Positions 37,801-49,800 of a stretch of DNA of 64,000 nt are shown in pieces. The notes beneath the pieces are model-generated. The model saw nothing but the letters and a program-made list of their open reading frames with translations, was not told the DNA's origin and did not search any database. How positions within the stretch are numbered: position 1 is the stretch's first letter; the number at the start of each line of letters is the position of its first letter. The DNA comes from Budorcas taxicolor (Eukaryota > Chordata > Mammalia > Artiodactyla > Bovidae), in assembly GCF_023091745.1 (NCBI RefSeq), contig NC_068935.1, positions 16,103,775 through 16,167,774 on the forward strand, in the 5' to 3' direction. The translations under genes and the position numbers were made by a program.

Positions 37801-40800
37801 AGACGCCCTCCTTTCAGAAGACATGGACAGATTCAGACAGTCAGTTCCTCAGCAAGAGTCACAGCTGAAGACTCTAGACCCCAGAACAGGCAGGCTAGCT
37901 TGGAAGTTTTGGATCCCTTATTATGAATGGCTGCCTCTTCATTCAGCTAGTCACTGGAAAAAATTATTAATATAGGAACCTCACCTGCCCATGAACAGGA
38001 CAGGCATGGAACCTACTTAGCATGAGTCTCTCAAACAACACATACTCATCTATGTTAGCTACAGTGGAAGAAACCCTGTGCCATCTTCATCTCTCTAACA
38101 CCCATATAATGTGAACAACTTCTTTCTAGAACCTAGTATCGTTGTACTCCATGGCTGCTTAGATACTTCTAGCTTGGCCTCTATAGATGGTATTATATCC
38201 AATGCTTTTCAAATATTGGTGAAGTGAGGGTGTTTAATCTCCTTAGGAGCACATTTGAAAATGAGCAAACTGTTGGTCTAATGCTACTGATGCCTAGTAG
38301 ATGGTGTCTAGAGGGGCTTAATGTCTTGTGATATGTGGGTGAGACCCACACAGGAAAGAACCATCTGCCCCAAATGCCAGTGTGGCTCCCATTGAGAAAT
38401 ACTCCAGCTTCTTCCCTTCTCAGCACCCCTCCCAGTCAAATTTTTTCTTTTCAGTGTCCCATTTCCTCAGATGTCTATTAATACTAAATCTGATAAATTA
38501 ATGTAATGCTGAGGTGTTAAGGACTGGTGACCATTTACTTTGTTCTCTCTCACAAAAAAACATTTAAGCAGAAACCTTCCATGACTTACAGAAGCAGTTC
38601 AATTGGTGGGTGTCTCAGGCACATGGCAGGCTGGGAAGGGAGTGGTTTGGAACAGGCAAGCCTTCCTTTTGGTGTTATATTCCTTCCATGCGCAATCCCA
38701 GCCTCCTTAAGTAGTCTAGAGAAAATTCTAGGGTTGAGACCATCATTACTCTACATTCCTCTTCTTCTATGGTTAGTGCCTTGATGAGCAGAGCAGAACA
38801 GGAAGAAGCTGGAAGGGAAAGAATGGATCGTTTGCTGTGGAGTTGCACATTTCCAAAAGGAACCCACAAAAGCAGCTCTGGAGGCTAAAGGCATTTATTA
38901 GCTCAGACGCAGACTCAAACAGAAAGCAGACTGAATTCTTTCAACCCTTCTTGTTCATATTCCAGCTTCTAGTTAGAGAGCAGTGTCACAAAGCTGAGGG
39001 GAAAAATCTTTTTGGCCAAATCTGGCTCCCAGCTGCACAGCCTATGTGAATAGGAGCTTGGCACAGGAGGAAGAGAAAGGCTGTTATTGCAGCTGGCATC
39101 CATTGAAGGCATCATGTGGTGAACCCACTCGGCATGGGAAACATCATGCCAATGAATAGCAGTGATTGGAAGGAGAAGGCTTGGGCTGGAGAAGGTGATG
39201 GAATGGCCCCAAGAGGATAGGGTGGCCTGGAAGTCATCTTCCTGGTCCAAGGCAGGCGTGTGAGTGCCATGTTCATGGATTCAAGGGACTTGGGAGGTCT
39301 GGATTCTAGGTCTGACTGCCAAGTGTGTGACCTTGGGATGATCACTTCCTCTTATGGGGCCTCTGTGTCCTTTCCTGTAGTAGAAGAGGATGAATCAGAG
39401 GTTGCAGACTGGCAGCCTCTGGGCCCTATTTGGCCAGTGGATGCATTGGTTGGCCAGCCCAGTATTTTGTTTATTTGCACAGTTTGAAAGCCTTGTTTGT
39501 TTTGGCTCTGCAGTTCACCACAGTCCCTACTATCCTCCATGATCTTACTACTACCCACCAGCCCCTCCCTGCTAGTTCCCATATTTCCAGTATCCAGCTG
39601 GTTCCTGAAGGCTCCTCTGCCTTAGCAACCATGAGCTGAGTTATCTCTTTGGGAGTCTTATGACTAATGTGCTGTTATGTCTCCATAATCAGCCTCTAAC
39701 ATCACCATGGGGCAGGTAGAGAGGACCCTGGGGGGAAAGTAGGGCATTCTCCTGTGAACACAGCCACAAAAGGCAAGTGGCCAAAAAATGAACAAGCGCC
39801 ACTTAAGGGAACACATGGATGTGTTTTCTCAGGGCAGACTTGCCACCCCTCATCATCACCCCCGAAGGATGTGGCCTGTTGAACAGCCATGGCTTTTCCT
39901 CGACCTCAATTTGTTTGATCTCTAAATTGACAATATACTTTCTTTGAAAAATGTACAAGCCTCACAGGATCATGAGCCAGACTTTGGCCATTGTTCAGCT
40001 TTGATTTTGAAAAGAATTATTCTTTTGTGGAAAATGGAACCAAGTTGCAGTTCCTTCCTGTGTGATTAGATAAGTAGTTTCAGGAAAGCATTTCATTTTC
40101 TTTCTTCACAAGGACGATATGACAGTGTGGACTTCCCCTAACAGAAAGCCCCTCCACCTATGTGTCTGGCCACTGGCTAGCCCTGGGGACTTTCCTTCTC
40201 ACACAGCACCCTGAGGCCAGGGCCTTTCCCTTTTAGGTGTCCATTGTTACACCTCTTTACCTCTGCTTCCATTCCAGACATCTTCAGTAATATTTGTGGG
40301 AGGGCAGAATTTATTAGGGTACAGTGTGAGGAGCTAGGATCCAAGGGTTGGTGAAGGTCCTTTTTTCAGGGAATTTACAAGTCTAGGGCCTCATGACTTA
40401 TTTGCTTATTGATACATGGCCAACCATGAAACTTTTACAGTGTGGCTTCTTTTCATGTCCTAGTCTTGACCTAAAACACACTGTCTTGGGCCCCTACTCT
40501 CTGTAGAAATAAAGTCCTTTCCCCTACATCTTCTGGGACTTACTGCAGGCTGTAGGCAGGACTGATGTTTCTCACTGTGATGTCATCAAGCCTCAATATA
40601 AAACAGGCTGACCAACCCCCCAGTCTTCCTGGTAGCAGGGGAAGCGGCCAGATACCTAAGCTGCAAAGGACTTCCTTGATAGACCACAGGCTGCATTCCA
40701 GGCAAGAGTCTACAGGGCCACAAATTGTTAATTAGAAAGTAAATAAGGCCAGGCTGGCTAGTGAAATGGAAAGCCAGATATCTTGGATGTCAACTCACTT

Positions 40801-43800
40801 AAAGGAAATAGACCTTTGACAAGTTGAACTTCCTCCTGCCCTACTTGAATACCTTAGGTTACACTGACTTACCAGTTTGTAAGTCAAACAAGACCCCTCT
40901 GGGGCAAGAGTTTATGATTTCAGTAGGTATGAATGGACGAATTGACTTATAAATGGCTCTTTCAGGGCACGAAAGAAAGCTAGTTGACGTTAGAGAACCA
41001 CAGGAGAGAGACAAGTTGCTTTCTCCTTAAAGATATTCTTTTCTTTGAATTTTCCATCAGACGCTCCCTTTCTGCTTTAGTTTAAAAACTTACTTGCTTT
41101 TTCCCTGAAAGAGAATACATTTGAATTTATGTAGACAATATCTTTTGGCTTTCTGATTGACTTCCCTGTCTCATTAGCCTGTTAATGTAAAGAATGCTGG
41201 ACAAGGAAATTGAAGAACTGGGTTCTAGACCCGACTCAGCTGTTAACTTTGTGTATCTTTTTTTAAACCTCTCTAGGCTTCAATCTCTTCTATAAAGTGA
41301 GAAGAGTGAATTAAATGAACCATAAGTCTCTTCTAGTAGATTTTATTAAATATTAATTGCCAGTGGACTAGGGAAATCCCAGTTTATTGAATAATGCAAA
41401 ACAATCACTGGAATCATAGACATTTTTATATTAAACTAACAAAGTGTGTACATAGACTATGTATTATGAAGGGACCTCTGGGATCACCTAATCCAGTGAT
41501 TCCTAAGCTTTAGTCTATTCATGTCTATTCATGATTTTTTGTCATTATTTGTGTATTACCAGCACTAGTAACTGTTTAATGTTTTCTATATTGACATTTT
41601 GGTTGGCGGGGGGGTGGAGGGCACACTGTAAGGTTTGTGAGATCTTAGTTCCCTGACCAGGGATTGAACCTGGGCCACTCAGCAGTTAAAAGTACTGAGT
41701 TCTAACCACTGGACTGCCAAAGAATTCCCTGACTTGATTTTTAAAAGTCTTAAAAACATTTGCCTTAGTTTCACTGTAACCAATAACATCCATGAATTCA
41801 CAGATTTGATGTGTTAGATATGTCTCTAATACACATTATATTTTTAAGTTTTCAATTATTTACCACCTAAAGTCAATTTATGTACCTATACTAGGAGAAT
41901 ACATATCATACTTTAGAGAAGACTGCTCTGGTTCCTTGTTCAGATATGGAAACTAAAGGTTTACGAGATTAAATGACTTTTATTCTTACTGCAAAGCAGG
42001 TTGCCATGGAGATATGACCAGCAGGTACCTCTCCCATGTCATAATCAGAGGCCCAGTCTGGCTAAAACCCAGGTCTTCTTATTCCTAGACCAGGCCTTTT
42101 TACACCATACTCTGCTGCTCCCGTGGTTACCATTATGATTTAATATCCATGTTCTATGATACAGATGGGACTAGGATCAAGATATTTCTTAAATCTAGTT
42201 AATTATAATAATAATATATAAATCTTTATGACTTTGGGTGGGTCATTAGTCTCTGTACTTGAGTACCTGCCTTTATCTGAAAGCATTAATAATTCCATTT
42301 CTTCCTCCTGCCATGTGAGAAGAAAGATAGTAGCTACTGTTGGCCACGCACTTCCTAGGCCCTTGACTAAGTGACTTTGCTTCATCCTCATACCACCACT
42401 GTGAGGGGATGGGGCCACATGGTTTCTCAGGAGCCTCTCCATTCTGAAATGTTATTCTTCTAACAAACAGAATGAATTCAGTTTTGCTTATCCTAAAGAA
42501 TATGCGTGTTCAAAAGGAGCATGAATATTCTTTTAGAGGAATCAGATATTCTAGATAAGCCCCTGGGTAAACTCAAGGCAAAGAAAGTTTATAAAGTAGA
42601 ATAAAATGATGGTTTGGTTTCCCCATCAGACATTTGTGTCCTAAACAATGAGTTTCTTTCAGATAGACTCATTGGGGAGTATCTTGATCTCCTAGCCTAA
42701 GCTTAGGAGTTGAATCCTGTCAGCTCTGGCTGCCTACTGTCTCCAAGACAGGCGTACCTTTGTGCTCTGATGATATCATAGAGCTGCTTTGAGCACAAAT
42801 GAGGCCACAACTGTGTACAGCCTTGAGAGACCTACAGTGTCCCACTGAGCTGAGAAATCTTTGCTACAGGGGTCTTGCCAGGGGTGGTAGGGGTAGGGGG
42901 ATTCTAGTTATCATCAAAGAAGGAAACATTGGATAGAGAGAACTTCCAAATAGTTTATCCTAGCCTCAGACATTGTCCAGTTCTCATTTATGTCATTTTC
43001 TGTCCTAGATTTACTATTCTGAAGGTGGACAAGCTACAGCCATAGGAAAATTTAAAGATCGCATTGTAGGGTCCAACACTTCAGGTAACGCATCCATCAC
43101 CGTCTCGCATATGCAGCCAGAAGACAGTGGCATCTACATCTGTGATGTTAACAACCCCCCTGACTTTCTCGGCAAAAATCAAGGCACCATCAGCGTCAGC
43201 GTGTTAGGTATGGACATTTTATTTTCTGCTTTTTCTCTTCTTGTTCTCAATTTAGGACATTGAATGAGCCAAGGCAGTGAGTTATGGTGCCAATTAAGTC
43301 CCAAGGGTGAATATCCTCCCTACTTCTTTTATTACCAGGAAAATAGAGACACGCCATCAATCCAACCCATAGAGTAACACTGAAAAATCACTCACAAAAC
43401 ATGTTGAAACAGTTGTCAAACCAAACAGGGCTGCCACCATGACAGATAGATAGCAATAGATGGCCAAACCTCCTGGGTCCCTATCTCTGAAGGCTCTTTC
43501 AGTGAGAACCTCCAATTGAAGCCAGTCCTACTTGGGGGTGACAACTGTCAACTTGTGACCTCTCCTAAGCCAGCCACAAATCCCACTGTTAAATTATTCT
43601 TTGAAATAAAGGCAGAAAGGTCCTTTTCTAAAATATTAATGCTATTTGGAAAAAGGACCAGAGTTGATTCATTTATTTATACACAAATATTCATTATGTG
43701 ACATGGAACAAGTCATATCCATTCTTCAAATGAATTTGGAGTGGTTCATTTATGCAGTGTTTATTAAGTGCCTGCTTCGGGTCAAGAACCATGATAGAGG

Positions 43801-46800
43801 CATGGTTTCTGCTTTTGGGGAAGTTCACAATATTGGTGATTTTTAGGGCTCCTTCCAATCTCTGTCTGAGAGGACAGTGGGAGTTTTGGCCCTGTCTGTA
43901 TTGCTTGCTGCTGCTAAATCGCTTCAGCAACTCTGTGCGACCCCATAGACAGCAGCCCACCAGGCTCCCCCATCCCTGGGATTCTCCAGGCTAAGAATAC
44001 TGAAGTGGGATGCCATTTCCTTCTCCAATGCATGAAAGTAAAAAGTGAAAGTGAAGTCGCTCAGTCGTGTCTGACTCTTCTTGACCCCATGGACTGCAGC
44101 CCACCAGGCTCCTCCGTCCATGGAATTTTCCAGGCAAGAGTACTGGAGTGGGGTGCCATTGCCTTCTCCTCTGTATTGCTTATCAAGTCTTATCTGCAAG
44201 TCTTCATATGTGTGGATGGGAGGGCGGCAAGGGCTGTCAACCTTCACCCATTAATTAGTTGAGCTAAAGGCTCTCCCACTTCTATGTAACCTCAAGTGGA
44301 ACTGGTCTAGCCATGGCTGCTCTTGAGCTGTGTACATCCATCCCGGGAAAAAAAGGAACTAGATCAAACCAGTGACAATAACTGAGTAGCTTGGAAAAAC
44401 CTCAATTGGTAACAAGGTGCACACGGAGGAGGACTGCCCAGTATTGTCTGAGCTTGCTGCCCAAGTGATGCCAACAAAGAAACAGCTCTTTACTGTGAGG
44501 CTTGCTATTGCATCTACTCACTTGGAAAAGAGGAAAAGGTAATCAAGAGCTGATTTCTAGGAGCAAGGTAACTCCATCGTGTTCTTATTTTTGCTGCATC
44601 CTGTGCTAGGCTTTGGGGGTACAGGGGACAAGACACGTATACATAAACCCTTTCCTGGGAGAGTTGATGTTCCAGGTTGAAAGACTAGCCATATACATGG
44701 GAACTAAATGATGTGGAATAGATGCTAGCACATCAGCTCGGGAGTCGGAAGACCTAGGTTTTAGCTCTTACTCTGCTACTCACTGGCCTCAGTGCTAGTC
44801 AGTTCGCCTTTCTCTGGCCATTTTGAGATGGGGTTGTAATTCCTGCCCTGTCATATTATTATGAGAATCAAATGATATATTGGAGATTCAGTGTTCACAG
44901 AATTTAAGGGACTGGTCCTCTACTATTTTTGTTACTCCCTGGCTCTGGGTTGTCCTTCTGACCAGAAACAATCTAAAGAGGCCAAGCCTCTTTTTTTTTT
45001 TTTTTTCTGAGTTTGGAATTAGCCCCGAGGTAAAGTTAGACAGGGTGGTTAATATTCTTAAAGTTCAGAGAATTCCTAATGAACTTCTATAAGAAGTTGA
45101 GGGTTATTTCCCCTCTAAGTTTTTCTTTCCCAAGAGTTATGACCTTTCCTTAAGCCTCCAGTATCCAGGCAAGGTAAGAGACGGAAGACTCTGGATTTCT
45201 TTGTTTGGGAATTCTCAAAATCCCACTTTAATTAATTAGGCTAAGAACAAAGATGTTCTACAAATTTATACTTTCTGGAAATTTTGAGACTGATAATTTT
45301 CTCTAAAAATTGCAGAGGCTATTGGCAGTTCTCAAATTCTATTGTATATGAGTGCCTGTTCTGTCTGCCCTGACTGAGGGGTGGGGCATGGTGGGGGCAA
45401 GCATGTCCTTGCTAACTCACTTCAGTTGTGTCTGATTCTTTGTGACGCCATGGTCTGTAGCTCACCAGGCTCCTCTGTTTATGGGATTCTCCAGACAAGA
45501 ATGCTGGAGTGGGTTACGTTGCCCTCCTCCAGGGGATCTTCCCAAGCCAGGGATCGAACCCACGACTCTTACATCTCCTGTATTAGCAGGCATGTTCTTT
45601 ACCACTAGTGCCACCTGGGAAGCCCAGGCAAGCACGTAAGGGAGACCAAAAGAGAGAGGTATTGACATTTCCCTAAATATTGCTCTTCCTAGCAATGCAT
45701 CTTTCAGAAACTTTCATAACCCAGTGGTAGACAGAAACCCCATGCACTCACTCATTCATGCATATATTCATTTGGCACAGCCTGAACAGATGTTCAGTCA
45801 CTGTGGTAGGCAGTGGAGATGCAAAGATATACAAGATAGGCTGCAAGCCCTCCTAAAGTTCTCAAGTATATAGTGGGGGAGGCAGATGTATCACATAAGC
45901 TTATAATGGAGGGAGGAGAGGTGAGCTGGGAGATCACAGGGAGAACTGGAGAAGGCTTCCGGGAGAAAGTGACTTCTGCAGTGAATGTTGAAGGATATGT
46001 AAGAGCATGTCAGGCAGAAGAGGGGCTGAGGTGGCAGAGTGCGGTTTAGGTGAAGGAAGCAGCAATGCGCAAAGGACCAGGTGGTTTACGTGATCATCCA
46101 TCTGAAAGACTTCTATTAGGTATGACAGCCTTGGAAAATGAATCTCTGAAAAATACCCAGCAGAAATTTGAATAATTATTTTGTATGCATTTGGAATGAA
46201 CATCATCTTCCTTCTGCAGTTTGGCACGTAAAAAGAAAATGATGAATTTAGGAAGGTTTGAGAACACACTGAAACATTTTCATTTATTTTCTGAGGTGAG
46301 CCTCTTCTTCCCACTGCAATTCTATTGAAAGCAATAAAGTTAAACGGTAGATCAGTGGCTTTGCCAGTAAAAATCTAAGTTCTGTCGGGGACTGTAACTG
46401 GATGAAATGTCAATTCAATCCTGAATCAGTAGTTTTAGAAAGTGTATGGGTTTGGGATTTGGTTCAAAGTGATTCACTGAGTGTTTGGTTAATAAAAATA
46501 AAAGGAGAAAAATGTGTTCAGAAAAATATCTGGGTTTGATTCTGGGCTCAAGAAATGAATGCAAGTCATTCCAGGTTTTGGTCCATAATTAGTTCAAGTC
46601 CTGGGGTCTGGCTTTGTGATGAAACACCCCCATTTAATTTTCTGTTCAAATTATTCTGTTCCACTGTAAAAGCTATAAAATTCACCATGTTTTTAAAACG
46701 GCAGTATCTTAAAAAAAAAAAAGGCAGTATCTAAATCTAGTGATAGTTGGATTTCTGGTTAAATAGCCTAGTTTATTTAGGGTAGACAAATCCAAAGAAT

Positions 46801-49800
46801 GCGCATAAGAAGTAAAGTTATGACCAACCTAGACAGCATATTAAAAAGCAGAGACATTACTTTGCCAACAGAGGTCCATCTAGTCAAGGCTACAGTTTTT
46901 CCAGTGGTGATGTATGGATGCGAGAGTTGGACTATAAAGAAAGCTGAGCTGAAGAATTTGCTTTTGAACTGTGGTGTTGGAGAAGACTCTTGAGAGTCCC
47001 TTGGACTGCAAGGAGATCCAACCAGTCCATCCTAAAGAAGAGTGTTCATTGGAAGGACTGATGTTGAGGCTGAAACTCCAATACTTTGGCCACCTGATGT
47101 GAAGAGCTGAATCATTGGAAAAGACCTTGATGCTGGGAAAAATTGAGGGCAGGAGGAGAAGGGGACAACAGAGGATGAGATGGTTGGATGGCATCATCGA
47201 CTCGATGGACTTGGGTTTGGGTGGACTCTGGGAGTTGGTGATGAACAGGGAGGCCTGGCGTGCTGTGGTTCATGGGGTCGCAAAGAGTCAGATACGACTG
47301 AGCGACTGAACTGAACTGAAATGAATCCAAAGAGTTGTCTGCAGATGAGGAATCGATACCAGGAAAGAGAGAATAAAGAGCTAAACAGAAAAATACTCTT
47401 TTTAATTAAAAGATACCTGTTTAAAAGAAGGGATTGTACAACAGGCAGTTGGTTTAAGAAGATATGGTACATATATACAATGGAATATTACTGAGCCATG
47501 AAAAGAGTGAAATACTCCTGGTTCCAGCAACGTGGATGAATCTAGAGAATATTATGCTTAGTGAAATAAGTCCAACAGAGAAAGACAAATACTGTATCTC
47601 ACTTATATGTGGAATCTGAAAAATAGTACAAATGAATATATATGCAAAACAGACTCACAGACATAGAAAACAAACTAGTGGCTATCAAAGGGAAGAGTGA
47701 AGGGGGAGGGACGGATTAGGGGAATGGGATTAACAGCTTCAAAATACTATATATAAAATAGATATGCAATAAGGATATACTGTATAACACAGAGGGAATT
47801 TATACCCATTATCTTATAATAACCTATAATGGAATAAAAATCTGCAAAAATACTGAATTTCTATGTTGTGTACCCAAAACTATAACACAATATTTCAAAT
47901 CAAGTATACTATAATTTTCAAAAAGAAGGTATGGTGAAATTTTCAAACAGCTATAGTTGTATCTGTTTTTCTGCTCATATGTATAGTGGTTTAGTGTCCG
48001 AGACTGGAAGGTTGTCAGTTGCAGGGTCAGAAATGTGGCAGCAGTGTTTACTCCTGCCTGTGGGCAACAGCAATTCCACGTATAAGATACCATATACATG
48101 ATTTTATTTGTATAAACACAATATATTTGGGTTGGCTGGAGGTCTTGTGCACATTTTACAGATGAATTAACTGAGGCTTGGCTATGTTAGGTTACTTGCC
48201 TAAATACATCTGGTGTAAAGCTGCAGACCCAGTGTTCAGTGTGGACTCAGATCTGTGCTCTTAACTGCTGCCTCCCAAATAAGAGTCTGAGACCTGGGCA
48301 GTCCGGAGCATTTACAGCCTAAGCCTAAGGGAGAGAATCTATGCCTTTGGAGTGTCTTATATCCAAATTAATATAAGGCAGGTGAATGGAAAGTATTGAT
48401 TCAGATCCTTATCTGCATGTCAGACTGAGGTTAGAATAAGCTGTGAGCAGTAAGATGAGTGACAAGAATCAGATTTTCAGCTTCCCACAGGACTTAGCCG
48501 TAAGCATAGAAACTTAGCATATCCCAAACTGACCTCATCTTTGCCCCTTGCTCCTCCTCACTCCTTCCCCAAATACCTGTTCCTGTCCTTGACTTCTTTA
48601 TCTCAGGGGGTGGCAAGATGGTGTACCCAGCTGTCCAAATCAGAAACCTGGGAGTCATCACTGAGCCCACCCTGTTCCTCACGCCACATATCCAAGCCCT
48701 CTGGACTTCTTAATACCTCTTGACTCTGTTTCCTCCCCTCCCTTGCCTCATGCACTCCCGGAGTCAGAACAGTTCAGTTAGAATGATCATTGTGCTGCCC
48801 CACACCCACTTAAATTCCTTCTATGGACCTGCTGCTCTCACAGGTGAAAAAATGTGAAACACAAAGCCCCTGAAGCTCTGGTCTCCATTGCTCTCTAGCC
48901 TAATCTTTTACCACTCCCCCCACTCCATTTCAAAACTGTGTCAGAGGCACTTTTGAATTTCTGGTGCCTAGTTCAGTGTTGGGCACACAGGAGGCGCTCA
49001 AGTAAATGCTTGTAGCATGAAGGATGAAACAAGATTTCAGGGCCTTGCAGCACACGCCTCCCCACCAATGGGTTTCCCCTCCCAATGAGGGACACGGGCA
49101 AATTCAAACCTTCCAATTGTGTGTCACCACCAGGAGAATTAATGCCAAAAAACAACTCACAAAGGAAAAGAAAAATATGGCATTAATAAGACAATTTTTT
49201 GGGGAAAAAAAATGGTTATCTCAGTGTTTAATGTTCTCTTTTCCTTTAAAACCATGCTTCCAAAATATAACCTCTGTTCCTAGTTTAATGTTTGCTTACA
49301 CTTGACTGTTTTAATAATGGCGTATTTTAAGGCACAATATGGAAATTCATGGTTATGAATCTGAGGAAGAGTCAGATGGAAGAGATGCTACTAGACTATT
49401 AATGGCCCAGTGACGGAGGTCTTTGCACCTGAAGTGCTCTACTCCCATCTGGTGGTACAACTAGAAAACTGTCAAAACAAGTTTTTTTAAGATTAAAGAA
49501 AAGTGTACATATTCTCTAAAATGAGAGTGAGGAAGTGGTACAGACTAACATTCATCATGCCTGATTTCTTACTCTCTGTCATTGACTTACAGTCAAACCT
49601 TCTAAGCCCTTCTGCAGCATCCAAGGAATAGCAGAAACTGGCCATCCTATATCTCTTGCTTGCCTTTCGGTGCTTGGAACACCTTCCCCTATGTACTACT
49701 GGTATAAACTTGAAGGAGGAAACATCGTCCCAGTGAAAGAAAAGTTCAGTAAGTATATATCTTTGCTGCGCCTGGCAAGGCCTGGTGTGTGGGCTTGGTT

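Larger units (their letters stand above)
35187..43008 (+). other. VSIG1: VSIG1 intron 2 (7.8 kb)
   Basis: Bounded by GTAAGA and TCCTAG. A decayed (TG)n stretch lies at about 35895-35975. MIR fragments are at about 39286-39380 and 41210-41330. The large block 37800-41200 has no recent transposon and no recognised exon. Confidence 0.85.
43208..49592 (+). other. VSIG1: VSIG1 intron 3 (6.4 kb)
   Basis: Bounded by GTATGG and CTTACAG. Holds Bov-A2, Bov-tA, BovB and L1 copies listed separately, plus MIR pieces at about 44735-44885 and 48140-48280. No alternative exon recognised. Confidence 0.85.
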